Assembly (NCBI RefSeq): GCF_014207965.1 | Contig: NZ_JACHLM010000002.1 | Coordinates: 372,001-436,000 of the forward strand | Length of the DNA stretch: 64,000 nucleotides | Source: Brevundimonas bullata | Lineage (GTDB): Bacteria; Pseudomonadota; Alphaproteobacteria; Caulobacterales; Caulobacteraceae | Direction: 5' to 3' | Part shown: positions 49,231 through 59,240 of the stretch, one piece after another | How the letters are laid out: every line of letters begins with the position of its first letter | Position numbering within the stretch: the first letter of the stretch is position 1 | Made by a program: the position numbers and the translations under genes | The notes under the pieces: model-generated | Told to the model about the DNA's origin: nothing | The model's database searches: none | Seen by the model: the letters and a program-made list of their open reading frames with translations, nothing else

Positions 49231-51507
49231 CTAGCCGCGCCCCTTCATCTGCCGGATCAGGGCGCCGAACAGGTTGACGTAGTCGTCGGTCCAGGGCCGC
49301 ACTTCGGTCGGGGCCAGCTTGCGCCAACGCCCGTCGGCCTTGAAGTCGGCCAGGCCTTCGGGCGTGCGCGAGATGGCGAGGGCCTCGGTCGAGGCCTCGG
49401 CCATTTCCGGGCTGTTGGGCCGTTCCATATAGATCTGATGCAGGTCCGCCGCGCCCAACTGACGGGCGGCGGCGACGGCCGGCATGGTGATCTCGAGGTT
49501 GCGGTTCGACAGGTGCAGGACGACCACGCCGTCGGGCTTCAGCAGGTTCAGGTAGCCCTGGATCGCCTCGACCGTCAGCAGATGCGTGGGCACGGCGTCC
49601 GACGAGAAGGCGTCGATGACCAGCAGGTCATAGGTGCCGGGCGCCTCCTTCGCCATGGTCAGGCGAGCGTCGCCCAGAACGGTGCGAACGGGTCCGTCGG
49701 CGCATCTCGAAATATAGGTGAACCACGAGGGATCGCGCGACACGCGGTCCACCATGGGGTCGATCTCGAAGAAGGTCAGTTCGTCTTCGGCGCGTTTATA
49801 GGCCGCCATCGCGCCCGAGCCTTGCCCCACCACGCCGATCTTGGCCGCCGGCGTGCGCTGATGGATCCGCTGTGCGGCCTGACCCAATGGTGTGGCGGGA
49901 GCGTAGTACATAGTCGGCATGCAGGCGAAGCCCGGCGCGCGAGCCTGAGCCCCATGAAGCGTGGTGCCGTGCATCAGGACGTGGACAGCGCCCCCCATCC
50001 CCGGGTCCTGTGTGACGGCGACGCGCATGACGCCGAAGAAGCTGCGCTCGGTCAGGTTCCAGTCATAGCCCCGCGCGACATGGTGCGCGGACAGGGTCAT
50101 TATGCCGATGATGATAGTGAACAGGATTGCCCGGTCTCTGACCAGAAAGGCGCAGATCGCCGCTCCGCCCAGAATGAGCTGCACGACCTGCAACCGCGCT
50201 TGATCGCTGAGCAGGGCGCGGAAGTCGGGATTATAGCGCATGAACTCAAGGATGATCGGCGGCGCGATGGCGATGGCGATGCCGATGAGCAGGAGGGTGA
50301 CATCACGGCGCGACAGCGCACCGTCGCCCCAGGGCCGGGCAAGACCGACCAGCACCATGACGAGGGGATACTCCCAGACGCCGTTGAAAATCGTCGGCGC
50401 GATCAGGGCGTTGAACGCGCCGCCGACGACGCCGCCCAGCGACAACAGCAGGTAGAACTCGGTCAGCCGGTCAGGCGCCGGTCGTCGCTCAGCCAGCCGT
50501 TGATGGCACATCAGGGCGGTCAAGAAGAAGGCCCCCAGGTGCGTCAGTAGCAGAAGCAGCCACTGCCCCGTGTTCAACCCCACGAGGCTGACGACGATGG
50601 CGCCGAGGGCGCCCTGGAGAATCAGGGTTGTGGGCAGAGATATCCAGGGTCTGGCCTGGAAGGCGATCACAAAGGTCAGCAGATAGAGGGCAAGAGGCGC
50701 GACCCAGAGGAAGGGGGCAGAGGCCACGTCGGTCGACAGGTGGGCGGTGACGCCCAGCATCAGGCTGGACGGCGCGGCGGCCAGCAGGACTAGAACGCCT
50801 TTCTCGCGCCACGGGATCGGGGCGCTGACAGCCAGCGGCGCGGGTTCCGGCGCATCCTGAACCCGGCGACGCCAGACCGCCACGGCCAGCCCGACCACCA
50901 GCAGGACGAACAGGGCATATCCACCGGTCCAACTCGTCCGCTGGCCAGAGAGAGACATCAGGGGTTCGATCAGGGCGGGGTAGGCGAGCAGGGCCAGGAA
51001 GCTGCCGAGGTTGGACGCGGCGTAAAGAACATAGGGATTCTGGCCGTCAGCGTGACCGGCGCGCACACGCGCGTACCAAGCCTGAAGCAGCGGCGCGGTG
51101 GCTGATAGCACAGCGAACGGCGCGCCGACCGATAAAGCCAGGGTGGCCAACAGCCAGGCCGTGGGGGCGGCGGGGTTCGGCTCGCCTAGAATGCCGCTGA
51201 TTTGCAGGGGTAGGAAGAGTGACGCAGCCAACAACAAGCTTAGATGAATCGCGGCTTGCCACTTCAACGACCGGATCCGCTGAAGCAGGTGGGCATAGCC
51301 GTAGCCGACCAGCAGCGCCGTTTGGAAGAAAACCATCGAGGTGTTCCAGACGGACGGCGATCCACCCAGCATGGGCAGGACCAGCTTGGTCACCATGGGC
51401 TGGACGATAAAAACCAGAGACGCCGACGTGAAAATGGCGACGGCGAACAAGGCGGGTGTTATCGCATCAGCCTTGCGAAGGGCCGTGGTCATGGTGGAAT
51501 CGGTCAT
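49231..51507 (-). CDS. Fused membrane/spermidine synthase-like protein
   Basis: A 758-residue fusion. Residues about 15-500 hold some twelve or more membrane segments (ALFAVAIFTSASLVFIVQPMV near the start). The C-terminal 250 residues form a Rossmann methyltransferase-type domain like spermidine synthase: AKIGVVGQGSGAMAAYKR near 555, TFFEIDPMVDRVSRDPSWF near 580, and DLLVIDAFSSDAVPTHLLT near 632. Aminopropyltransferase activity cannot be assumed, since related fusions are mostly uncharacterised. An acidic DD pair is present only in part. Confidence 0.8.
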   Translation of the reverse strand: MTDSTMTTALRKADAITPALFAVAIFTSASLVFIVQPMVTKLVLPMLGGSPSVWNTSMVFFQTALLVGYGYAHLLQRIRSLKWQAAIHLSLLLAASLFLPLQISGILGEPNPAAPTAWLLATLALSVGAPFAVLSATAPLLQAWYARVRAGHADGQNPYVLYAASNLGSFLALLAYPALIEPLMSLSGQRTSWTGGYALFVLLVVGLAVAVWRRRVQDAPEPAPLAVSAPIPWREKGVLVLLAAAPSSLMLGVTAHLSTDVASAPFLWVAPLALYLLTFVIAFQARPWISLPTTLILQGALGAIVVSLVGLNTGQWLLLLLTHLGAFFLTALMCHQRLAERRPAPDRLTEFYLLLSLGGVVGGAFNALIAPTIFNGVWEYPLVMVLVGLARPWGDGALSRRDVTLLLIGIAIAIAPPIILEFMRYNPDFRALLSDQARLQVVQLILGGAAICAFLVRDRAILFTIIIGIMTLSAHHVARGYDWNLTERSFFGVMRVAVTQDPGMGGAVHVLMHGTTLHGAQARAPGFACMPTMYYAPATPLGQAAQRIHQRTPAAKIGVVGQGSGAMAAYKRAEDELTFFEIDPMVDRVSRDPSWFTYISRCADGPVRTVLGDARLTMAKEAPGTYDLLVIDAFSSDAVPTHLLTVEAIQGYLNLLKPDGVVVLHLSNRNLEITMPAVAAARQLGAADLHQIYMERPNSPEMAEASTEALAISRTPEGLADFKADGRWRKLAPTEVRPWTDDYVNLFGALIRQMKGRG

Positions 51508-51590
51508 TCGCGATCCGCTGGCATCGGCATGGTCGAAAGACCCGCCCCCTGTTCAGCAGGTTAGACCGACTCGCAGACGGAGCCACAACC

Positions 51591-52085
51591 ATGTTCCCGG
51601 ATGATATTGAAGCCTCGGCCGCCGCCCTGATCCAGGCCGCGCTGAAAGCGGGCGTCATGATCGCTACAGCGGAAAGCTGCACCGGCGGGCTGGTATCAGG
51701 CGCGCTGACGGCGGTGGCGGGCTCGTCGGCCGTGCTGGACCGGGGCTTTGTCACCTACAGTAATAAAGCCAAGGTTGATCTGCTGGGCGTCTCTGACGAT
51801 CTGCTGGCCCGGTTCGGAGCGGTGTCGGAACCCGTGGCGCGAGCCATGGCGTCAGGCGCGGTTGAGCGGTCGCGGGCGTCAGCCTCGGTCTCTATCACAG
51901 GGGTTGCCGGGCCCGGCGGCGGTTCGCCGGAAAAGCCGGTCGGCCTGGTGCATTTCGCCGCCGTCGGCCCCGGCGGGGCGGTCGTTCACATCGAGCGGCG
52001 CTTTGGCGACATTGGGCGCGAGGCGGTGCGGCTGGAAAGCGTCCGTGTCGCCCTTGGCCTGCTGCTGGATGCGGTGACGGCGTGA
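51591..52085 (+). CDS. CinA C-terminal domain / nicotinamide-nucleotide amidohydrolase PncC
   Basis: A 164-residue stand-alone CinA-C protein, which deamidates NMN to NaMN for NAD recycling. Signatures: ATAESCTGGLVSGALTAV (about residues 23-40, with the catalytic Ser), RGFVTYSNKAKVDLLGV near 50, and SITGVAGPGGGSPEKPVG near 100. The N-terminal MoaB-like domain of full CinA is absent. ATG 51591 is preferred over the long upstream frame. Overlaps the TusA-like gene by four bases. Confidence 0.9.
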   Translation: MFPDDIEASAAALIQAALKAGVMIATAESCTGGLVSGALTAVAGSSAVLDRGFVTYSNKAKVDLLGVSDDLLARFGAVSEPVARAMASGAVERSRASASVSITGVAGPGGGSPEKPVGLVHFAAVGPGGAVVHIERRFGDIGREAVRLESVRVALGLLLDAVTA

Positions 52086-52324
52086 GTGATTCGATCCTTG
52101 TCGATGCGCGTGGGCACCGCTGTCCGGTGCCCAGCCTGCGATTGCGAAAGGCCATGGAGGGCCTGGCGCCGGGCATCCGCCTGACTCTGCTGGCCAGCGA
52201 TCCGATGGCGCGGATCGACGTGCCCTATCTGATGGCAGATCTGGGCGGGATGGTCTGCGCGGTCGAGGAGCAGGACGGGGCCTTGCGAATTACGGTCGAG
52301 ACTGGCGCCGTTCCGACAGGCTGA
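52082..52324 (+). CDS. TusA/SirA-like sulfur carrier protein
   Basis: An 80-residue TusA-family protein with the conserved GHRCPVPSLRLRKAME motif (Cys14 is the sulfur carrier), then GIRLTLLASDPMARIDVPYL. TusA passes persulfide sulfur in tRNA thiolation and cofactor synthesis. GTG start overlapping the CinA stop. Its last 35 bases overlap the 3' end of brkB on the other strand. Confidence 0.85.
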   Translation: MSDSILVDARGHRCPVPSLRLRKAMEGLAPGIRLTLLASDPMARIDVPYLMADLGGMVCAVEEQDGALRITVETGAVPTG

Positions 52325-53210
52325 CCACTGAACCGCCGCTTTGGATTTCCGGCTCTTCCGGTTTCCAGGCGATTTCCAGCTCGGTGGCGAAGGCGCCGCC
52401 GTAGAAGATGGCGTTGACGTTCCACGAGAGCCAGATCAGCAGCACCACTACGGCGCCGACTGAGCCATAGGTGGCGCCAAGCTGGGCGATCTGCTCCACG
52501 TAGATGGCGCATAGCCACGAAAAGAGCGACGACATGACCGTCGCCGTCAGTCCGCCCAGCAGGGCAGGCGGCCAGGCGACTCGCGTCTTGTGGGACATGG
52601 CGTAGCGATAAAGCATCGTCAGTCCCAGCCAGAGCCCCAGCGAGGGCCAAAGCCCGTCCAGCGGAAGCGTCAGCCAGGCGAGGGGACGCGCTTCCTGCGT
52701 ATGCTCCAGAAGCCGGGAGGTCACGACCGCGCCCGAGACAACGGTGAACAGCACGAAAGCCGCCATCGCAACGAGGAAGGCCAGCATGTTGAATTTGAAG
52801 AAGCCATGCGGCTCGTCTTCATCGTGAATGAGGTTAAGACCCGCCAACAAGGCCTTGAAACCCCGGTGCGCGGCGTATCCGCCAATCACCAGGGCCAGGG
52901 CGCTCTGTGCCGAGACGGTGCGCGCCGACGTATGGGCCAAGCGGTCGATCTCGTTGATGAAGATGGCGCGGGCGGCATGAGGCAAGACATCGGCCAGGGC
53001 CGTCGCCTGTTCGCTGACCTGGCCGATGGACAGGACCGCCTTGTAGAAGCCGATCAGGATGGCGATGGCGGGGAACAGAGCCAGCAGGGCGAAGAAGGAC
53101 ACGCCGCCAGTGTAGAGCATGACGTCACGGCCCCAACTGCGGGCAAAGGCGCGCACCGCCAGGCGACCCAGGAATAGAGGGTGGGCCAACAGGGGGGCGA
53201 GCTGATTCAA
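52290..53210 (-). CDS. YihY/BrkB family inner-membrane protein
   Basis: A 306-residue protein with about six membrane segments. Family marks are VMLYTGGVSFFALLALFPAI (residues about 30-50), ALADVLPHAARAIF near 75, and the AIYVEQIAQLGATYGSVGAV segment near 237, before VVLLIWLSWNVNAIFYGGAF. It was once called ribonuclease BN or serum-resistance BrkB; its real role is unknown. The 3' end overlaps the TusA-like gene. Confidence 0.85.
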   Translation of the reverse strand: MNQLAPLLAHPLFLGRLAVRAFARSWGRDVMLYTGGVSFFALLALFPAIAILIGFYKAVLSIGQVSEQATALADVLPHAARAIFINEIDRLAHTSARTVSAQSALALVIGGYAAHRGFKALLAGLNLIHDEDEPHGFFKFNMLAFLVAMAAFVLFTVVSGAVVTSRLLEHTQEARPLAWLTLPLDGLWPSLGLWLGLTMLYRYAMSHKTRVAWPPALLGGLTATVMSSLFSWLCAIYVEQIAQLGATYGSVGAVVVLLIWLSWNVNAIFYGGAFATELEIAWKPEEPEIQSGGSVVSLSERRQSRP

Positions 53211-53391
53211 ACGGAGCCTCGGCAGACGTCAAAGCGACCGATTAACCTCATTTGGCCTATGGGGAAACCCATCAAGGGTCCGCGCGATTTTGCAACGCTG
53301 TCTCTTGCCGTCCCCATTGCTAGATCGGGGACGTGATCAGTATCATGACCCTGGCCTGGAGCATCGGCGTCGGGGGCGAGCCGTCCAGGCC

Positions 53392-54711
53392 ATGGGAGAG
53401 AAGTGTTTGGATTCCGATCCGCGTCTATTGGTCGTCGCCGCTGATGACGCCCTGATCGGTCCCCTGTGCGAGGGGCTGGACCAGTTGGGTTGGCCCACGA
53501 TGACGGCCCGCACGCTGAACGCCGCAGAGCTGGTGCTGTCGGATCTGTCGGTCGATGCCGCCGTCGTGGACGCGCGAGGGCTGGACGGACAGGATGCTGT
53601 CGCTCGACTGCGTGCAGCAGCTGCGCCGCGCTATCTGCCCATCCTCATGGTCGGGAGCAGCCAGGCGGAGGGGCGCGACGTCGATCTGATGATGTCGTCG
53701 CCGCCGCATCCGGCCCAGGCCGCGCTCCGGTTAGAACAACTGACGCGGGCCGGCATCGCCGAAGAAGAATTCCGCTTGAGACAGGCGACTTTCGCCGCTC
53801 ACGGCGTGACGTTGAACGCGCCGGACCTGGGCGAGACCCCGCTGCAGATTTTGACCGCAGGGGCCGCCGATCGACGTTTTCTGGCCATGGCCAACGCCTT
53901 GGCGGCGGCTGGAGCGGAAGTGGTTGCCGCGCCCACGCCCTATACGGCCTTCGACTACCTGCATGAGCGCGCCTTCGACGCCGCCGTCCTGTGGGGCGGT
54001 CAGGATCAGGCCCCGGCGTTGTCGATCGCTTCGGGCATGAAGCGCAACACGCGGCTCTATCACATTCCCCTGATCCTCTATCTGCGCGGAACGGCAGAGG
54101 TTGAACTTGCGGATCTGTTCCGTCGGGGCTTCGCCGACGTCGCCGCAGCCGAGACACCCGAAGATGAAACCGCCGAGCGGGTTCTGGCTCTGGCGCGCAA
54201 CCATCGCCGCCGTCAGGCCATTCGCCGGGCGCTGGATTCGGTGCGCGGGTCGGACCTGATGGATTCGGCCACGGGCCTGTTTACCCGCGACCTGTTCGCC
54301 TCACATCTGGCGCGGGTCGCCGAGGGGGCGCGGTCGCGCAATCGCGCCTTGTCGGTCTGTGTCCTGCGGGTGTCCGAGAGCGAGCCCGTCGTACAGTCAC
54401 GCGGCGGGGGGTGGCTGGATCGCGCCATGCCGCAGATCGGCGCCATGGTCTCGCGTCTGGTGCGGGTCGAAGACACAGCGGCGCGCTTGGGGCCGGAACT
54501 GTTCGCACTGATCTTGCCGGCGACCGGCGCCGTCGCCGCGCGGTTGGCGGCGGAGCGAATCTCGGCGGTCATCGCCTGCACCGCCTTTGACGCCGGCAAG
54601 GATCGCTCGCCCTTCGTGGTCGAGTTCGATGTCGGCGTGGCCGAGATGCAGCAGGGCGAAACGCCCGCTGCTGTTCTGGAACGCGCCTCGGCGGACCTGC
54701 CGAGGCCTTAG
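53392..54711 (+). CDS. popA: PopA-like cell-cycle protein with degenerate GGDEF domain
   Basis: A 439-residue protein laid out as two receiver-like domains (about 8-120 and 145-265) and a GGDEF-type domain (about 280-435), as in PleD and PopA of Caulobacter. The GGDEF motif is replaced by LGPELF (366-371), so cyclase activity is unlikely. The c-di-GMP inhibitory site RxxD is intact as RVED (358-361), at the proper distance upstream. In Caulobacter, PopA binds c-di-GMP this way and brings RcdA and CtrA to the ClpXP protease at the cell pole. The start at ATG 53392 is chosen by length. Confidence 0.75.
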   Translation: MGEKCLDSDPRLLVVAADDALIGPLCEGLDQLGWPTMTARTLNAAELVLSDLSVDAAVVDARGLDGQDAVARLRAAAAPRYLPILMVGSSQAEGRDVDLMMSSPPHPAQAALRLEQLTRAGIAEEEFRLRQATFAAHGVTLNAPDLGETPLQILTAGAADRRFLAMANALAAAGAEVVAAPTPYTAFDYLHERAFDAAVLWGGQDQAPALSIASGMKRNTRLYHIPLILYLRGTAEVELADLFRRGFADVAAAETPEDETAERVLALARNHRRRQAIRRALDSVRGSDLMDSATGLFTRDLFASHLARVAEGARSRNRALSVCVLRVSESEPVVQSRGGGWLDRAMPQIGAMVSRLVRVEDTAARLGPELFALILPATGAVAARLAAERISAVIACTAFDAGKDRSPFVVEFDVGVAEMQQGETPAAVLERASADLPRP

Positions 54712-55859
54712 GCGGACAGTTCCACCGAGACCACGGCCTGGGCCGCCAGGCCTTCGCCACGCCCGGTGAAGCCGAGGCCCTCGGTCGTCGTCGCCTTGAC
54801 GCTTACGGCGTCGAGCGGAAGCTTCAGCAGTTCGGCGAGGCGTTCGCGCATGGCCTGGCGATGCGGCTTCACCTTGGGCTGTTCGCAGATCAGGGTGACA
54901 TCGACATTGACGATCCGTCCGCCGCGCGCAGCTACGCGCTCAGCGGCGTAGACCAGGAAGCGGTCGGACGAGGCGCCCTTCCACTGCGGATCGCTGGGCG
55001 GGAAGTGGTCGCCGATGTCGCCGTCGGCGATGGCGCCGAGGATGGCGTCGGTCAGGGCGTGCAGCCCGGCGTCGGCGTCAGAGTGGCCGATCAGGGTCTG
55101 GTCATGCGGGATCTCGACGCCGCACAGCCAGACCGAGGTTCCGGCCCCCCAGCGATGCACGTCATAGCCCTGGCCGAAGCGCATGGTCTTGGGAGACGTT
55201 GCAGTGACAGAAAGGGCCTCGGCCATGGCGAAATCCTCAGGATAGGTCAGTTTCATCAAACGAGCGTCGCCGTCGACCAGGCGCACCCGGCCGCCCGCGC
55301 GTTCGACCACGGCGGCCTCGTCGGTGGGGGCGTCGGCGTCGGTCCAGGCGGCGTAGGCGTCGCGAATGGTCTTCAGTCGAAAGGCTTGCGGGGTCTGGGC
55401 GCGCCACAGGTCGTCGCGCTCGACCCCGCCGACCACCAGACCTTCAACGCCGCGACGCAGGCTGTCAGCCACGGGCAGGGCGGGCAGGGCGCCGTCGGCG
55501 TCGTGCAGCGCCTCGAGCAGACGGTTGATTACGGCGGCGCTCAAGAAGGGACGCGCTGCATCGTGGATCAGGACCGGCGTGTCATCAGCGCCGTCGAGTG
55601 CGGCGAGCCCGGCGCAAACCGATGCGGCGCGCGTGTCTCCGCCCGCGACCGAGCGCCAGCCAGAAAGGCCGGCGAGGGCCTCAGCCACGCGCGGCTCGGC
55701 GCTTGGCGCCACCACAACGACGACCGATTCGGCGCCCGCCGCCAAAAGGCTTTCCACCGACCAGCGGACCATTGGCCGCCCGCCAACGGCCCGCCACTGC
55801 TTGTCTCCACCGGCCCGCGAACCGGAACCGGCGGCCACTACGATTGCTGAGAATGCCAT
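54708..55859 (-). CDS. ispDF: Bifunctional IspD/IspF of the MEP isoprenoid pathway
   Basis: A 383-residue fusion. Residues 1-225 are 2-C-methyl-D-erythritol 4-phosphate cytidylyltransferase ([20 protein letters not shown] near the start, [20 protein letters not shown] near 100). Residues 228-383 are 2-C-methyl-D-erythritol 2,4-cyclodiphosphate synthase ([12 protein letters not shown], metal-binding Asp-Val-His; [20 protein letters not shown]). Fusion is common in alphaproteobacteria. It converges on the popA-like gene, overlapping by four bases. Confidence 0.95.
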   Translation of the reverse strand: MAFSAIVVAAGSGSRAGGDKQWRAVGGRPMVRWSVESLLAAGAESVVVVVAPSAEPRVAEALAGLSGWRSVAGGDTRAASVCAGLAALDGADDTPVLIHDAARPFLSAAVINRLLEALHDADGALPALPVADSLRRGVEGLVVGGVERDDLWRAQTPQAFRLKTIRDAYAAWTDADAPTDEAAVVERAGGRVRLVDGDARLMKLTYPEDFAMAEALSVTATSPKTMRFGQGYDVHRWGAGTSVWLCGVEIPHDQTLIGHSDADAGLHALTDAILGAIADGDIGDHFPPSDPQWKGASSDRFLVYAAERVAARGGRIVNVDVTLICEQPKVKPHRQAMRERLAELLKLPLDAVSVKATTTEGLGFTGRGEGLAAQAVVSVELSA

Positions 55860-55923
55860 GTCGGCCTTCTAAGCGCCCCAGTTCCGCTTGACGAGAGGCT
55901 CAACAGTCGGCGGTAAGGGCGGC

Positions 55924-56979
55924 ATGAACGCAGGATTGCAAATCGGAGACGTGCGGATCGCCGGGCGGGTGCTGATGGCCCCGATGACCGGGATCACGGA
56001 TCTGCCCTTCCGGCTGCTCGCCTCGAAGCTGGGCGCCGCCTATGTCGCGACCGAAATGGTGGCCTCGGCGGAGTTGGCGCGGGGGCGGCCGGACGTGGTG
56101 CGCCGGGCCGCGGTCGGCGGCGGTCTGCCGCTGACGGTGATCCAGTTGGTCGGGCGGGATCCCGAGATCATGGCGGAGGGCGCGCGCATGGCTGAGGCGG
56201 CGGGCGCGGACATCATCGACCTGAATTTCGGCTGCCCGGCCAAGGAAGTGACTGGGTCCGCCTGCGGTTCGGCCCTGATGCGGACGCCCGATCTGGCGTG
56301 TCGTCTGATGGAGGCTGCGGTGAAGGCGGTCAGCCGCCCGGTGACCGTCAAGATGCGGCTAGGCTGGGACGATGACTGCCGCAACGCCGCCGAACTGGCG
56401 CGCCGGGCTGAGGACCTGGGCGTCAAGGCGGTCACGGTCCACGGCCGCACCCGCAAGCAGTTCTACACCGGCCAGGCCGACTGGGGCGCTGTGGGCGAGG
56501 TCAAGGCGGCGGTGTCCTCCATCCCGGTCATCGTCAACGGCGACATCATCACGGCCGAACAGGCGCGCGAAGCCCTGACGCAGTCGGGCGCCGACGCCCT
56601 GATGCTGGGCCGCGGCGTCTATGGCCGTCCCTGGCTGTCGGCGCATCTGGAGCGGGCGTTGGTCGACGGAACGCAGCTGCAGGAACCTGGGCGCGAAGAA
56701 CGTCTGGACATTGTCATCGAGCACATGCGGGCCTCGGCCGCCTTCTATGGCCTGCCGCTGGGACTGAAGATGTTCCGTAAGCATCTGGGCTGGTACGTCG
56801 AGCAGGCGCCGTGGCCCGAGGATCCGGTGGAACGGCGCGCCGCCAAGGCCCGTCTGTGTCGGCTGGAGACGGTGGAAGAGGTCGAGCGGGCGCTTTCCGC
56901 GCTTTGGCGACCTGCGGTGGATCAATTCAGCAACTCTAGTGTTGAAAACCTGCCACAGCTGGTCAAAGCTGCGGGGTAA
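55924..56979 (+). CDS. dusB: tRNA dihydrouridine synthase DusB
   Basis: A 351-residue flavoenzyme reducing uridines in the tRNA D loop. TIM-barrel marks: VLMAPMTGITDLPFRLLASK near residue 16, IDLNFGCPAKEVTGSACGSA near 99 (the catalytic Cys is in SACGSAL), and AVTVHGRTRKQFYTGQADW near 170. ATG 55924 is preferred over 55888. Its stop overlaps ntrY (TAATG). In Caulobacter relatives ntrB and ntrC usually follow; here ntrY does. Confidence 0.95.
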   Translation: MNAGLQIGDVRIAGRVLMAPMTGITDLPFRLLASKLGAAYVATEMVASAELARGRPDVVRRAAVGGGLPLTVIQLVGRDPEIMAEGARMAEAAGADIIDLNFGCPAKEVTGSACGSALMRTPDLACRLMEAAVKAVSRPVTVKMRLGWDDDCRNAAELARRAEDLGVKAVTVHGRTRKQFYTGQADWGAVGEVKAAVSSIPVIVNGDIITAEQAREALTQSGADALMLGRGVYGRPWLSAHLERALVDGTQLQEPGREERLDIVIEHMRASAAFYGLPLGLKMFRKHLGWYVEQAPWPEDPVERRAAKARLCRLETVEEVERALSALWRPAVDQFSNSSVENLPQLVKAAG

Positions 56980-59231
56980 TGACGGACCACCCCGCCGCGC
57001 AGACTGAAGGTCACGGCCCCGAGCGATCGCTCTGGGGGCGGCTTTCTGGCAGTCGTGTTCGGGCCTTGTTCGGCACGGCTTACGCCATTGCGTTCCTGAT
57101 TACGGCGGCGGCCATCTGGTTGGTGGCTATTGCGCCGGGCGCCACAGCGGGCGGAGACGCGCGTACAGCGGCCAGTCAGGTGGTCCTCTTCATTCTTCTG
57201 GCCAATCTGGTGCTGATCGGCGGTTTGGCGGCGGTTATCGGCGGGCGTGTCCTGCGCCTGATGCGCAACCGCAACGACCCCGGCGCGCGGTTGCATCTAC
57301 GGTTCGTCACCCTGTTCTCTTTGGTGGCGGTCGTTCCGGCGGTTCTGATCGCCCTGGTGTTCGGGGTTCTGGTCAACCGGGGCGTGGATCAGTGGTTCAG
57401 CACCAATGTGCGATCCGCAGTCGAAAACGGCGCCGAGATCGGTCGGGCCTATGTCGCTGACGTCGGCGCGGGACTGGAGGTCGATCTGGAGACCATGTCG
57501 ACCGAACTGGGCGGCGTGCGCAGCCTGTTCGACAACCGCATCCAGTTTTCGCGCGCCCTGGCACAGATCGGCGACTTCTTCGGATATCCCGCGCTCTACA
57601 TACTGAACAGCGACGGCGAGGTTCTGGCCAGTGGCGAGCAGCCCGGCGCGCCGCCCTATGTCGCGCCGCCGCGTGAAGCGTTCGAGACGGTGGCGGCGGG
57701 CGAGGTCGCGCCGACGACCGTGACCGAAAATCCAGACATGGTGCGAGCGCTCTATCCTCTGCCGGACTATGGTCACGCCTACCTCTACGTCGTTCGACCG
57801 CTTGCGCCGGGTCTGATCCAGCGGATGCGCAATGGCGAAGAGTCTATCGCCGCTTATCGCGCCGCCGAAGAAAGCCGGGCGCGGATTCAGGCCGCCTTCG
57901 CCCTCAGCTATCTGGAAACCGCCCTGCTGGTTCTGGTCGGCGCGGTCTGGTTGGCCATGTCGGCGGCCAGCTCGATTTCGGCGCCGATCGGGCGGCTGGT
58001 GAAGGCGGCGGACCAGGTAGCAGGCGGCGACCTGAACGCCCGGGTCGACAATACCGGCGCGCCATCCGAGCTGGTCGTCCTGTCCGAAGCCTTCAATCGG
58101 ATGACCGGCGACATCATGACCCAGCAAGCGGCCCTGAAAGCCGCCAGCGACGACGCTCAGGGACGCAGCCGCTTCATCGAAACCGTGCTGTCGGGCGTCA
58201 GCGCCGGGGTGATCGGCCTGGATCGCATGGGTCGGATCTCGGCCATCAACGACAGCGCCAGCCAACTCTTGGCCATGACCGACAGCGAGGTTCAGGGGCG
58301 GCTTCTGGCCGAGGTCGCGCCGGAACTGGCTGAACTGTCCGAGCGGGCCGAGGCCCATATCGAGGAAGACATCGATGTCAGCCGCGACGGCGAGACGCGG
58401 CGTTTGCGCGTCCGCATCGAGGGCGGGCAGGGCGGCGAGATGGTGCTGACCTTCGACGACATCACCCGCCTGGTGACGGCCCAGCGCAACGCCGCATGGC
58501 GCGACGTGGCGCGCCGCATCGCTCATGAAATCAAGAACCCGCTGACGCCGATCCAGTTGTCGGCCGAGCGTCTGCGTCGCAAATACCGCTCCCAGATCGG
58601 CGACGACGTCGAGGTGTTCGATCGCTGCACCGAGACCATTGTCCGTCAGGTCGGCGACATCGGCCGCATGGTGGACGAGTTCTCGTCCTTCGCCCGGATG
58701 CCGGCTCCGCGGTTCACCCGTGAGAACCCGGCCGAGATGCTGCGCGAAGCGGTCTTCGCCCAGCGTGTGGCGGCAGCGGACATCGGCGTCGAACTGATCG
58801 AACCCCTGCCGGACGTGGTCCTGCAGTGCGACGGACGCATGGTTGGGCAGGCTCTGGCCAATATCCTGAAGAACGCCGGCGAAGCCGTGTCCGCCAAACG
58901 GGTGCGCGAGCCTGTCCCGGCGGGCGCGACCGGCATCATCGCCCGGCTGACGGTCGAGGGCGGGATCGCCACCTTCGTCATCGAGGACGATGGCGTCGGC
59001 CTTCCGGCCAAGGATCGCGACCGGCTGACCGAACCCTATGTCACCACGCGCGAGAAGGGCACGGGCCTCGGCCTGGCCATCGTCAAGCGTATCTGTGAAG
59101 ACCACGGCGGCGAGCTGAAGCTGGCCGACGCGGAAACCCTGTCAGGCGCGCGCGTGTGCCTGACCTTCCCCCTGACCCAAGACAGCAAGGCTGCTCACCG
59201 TGCCCCCGGCGCGGCGCGAGCGGCGGAGTAG
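56979..59231 (+). CDS. ntrY: Nitrogen-regulation sensor kinase NtrY
   Basis: A 750-residue membrane histidine kinase. Three N-terminal membrane segments lie between about 28 and 125, with a fourth near 310-330 after a periplasmic region. Then come HAMP (about 335-385), PAS (about 395-500) and the kinase core with the H box AHEIKNPLTPIQLSAERLR near 510. N and G boxes are visible as NILKNAGEAVSAKRV near 630 and GTGLGLAIVKRICEDHGG near 690. It pairs with NtrX ten bases downstream. Confidence 0.95.
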   Translation: MTDHPAAQTEGHGPERSLWGRLSGSRVRALFGTAYAIAFLITAAAIWLVAIAPGATAGGDARTAASQVVLFILLANLVLIGGLAAVIGGRVLRLMRNRNDPGARLHLRFVTLFSLVAVVPAVLIALVFGVLVNRGVDQWFSTNVRSAVENGAEIGRAYVADVGAGLEVDLETMSTELGGVRSLFDNRIQFSRALAQIGDFFGYPALYILNSDGEVLASGEQPGAPPYVAPPREAFETVAAGEVAPTTVTENPDMVRALYPLPDYGHAYLYVVRPLAPGLIQRMRNGEESIAAYRAAEESRARIQAAFALSYLETALLVLVGAVWLAMSAASSISAPIGRLVKAADQVAGGDLNARVDNTGAPSELVVLSEAFNRMTGDIMTQQAALKAASDDAQGRSRFIETVLSGVSAGVIGLDRMGRISAINDSASQLLAMTDSEVQGRLLAEVAPELAELSERAEAHIEEDIDVSRDGETRRLRVRIEGGQGGEMVLTFDDITRLVTAQRNAAWRDVARRIAHEIKNPLTPIQLSAERLRRKYRSQIGDDVEVFDRCTETIVRQVGDIGRMVDEFSSFARMPAPRFTRENPAEMLREAVFAQRVAAADIGVELIEPLPDVVLQCDGRMVGQALANILKNAGEAVSAKRVREPVPAGATGIIARLTVEGGIATFVIEDDGVGLPAKDRDRLTEPYVTTREKGTGLGLAIVKRICEDHGGELKLADAETLSGARVCLTFPLTQDSKAAHRAPGAARAAE

Positions 59232-59240
59232 AGAGGCGTC

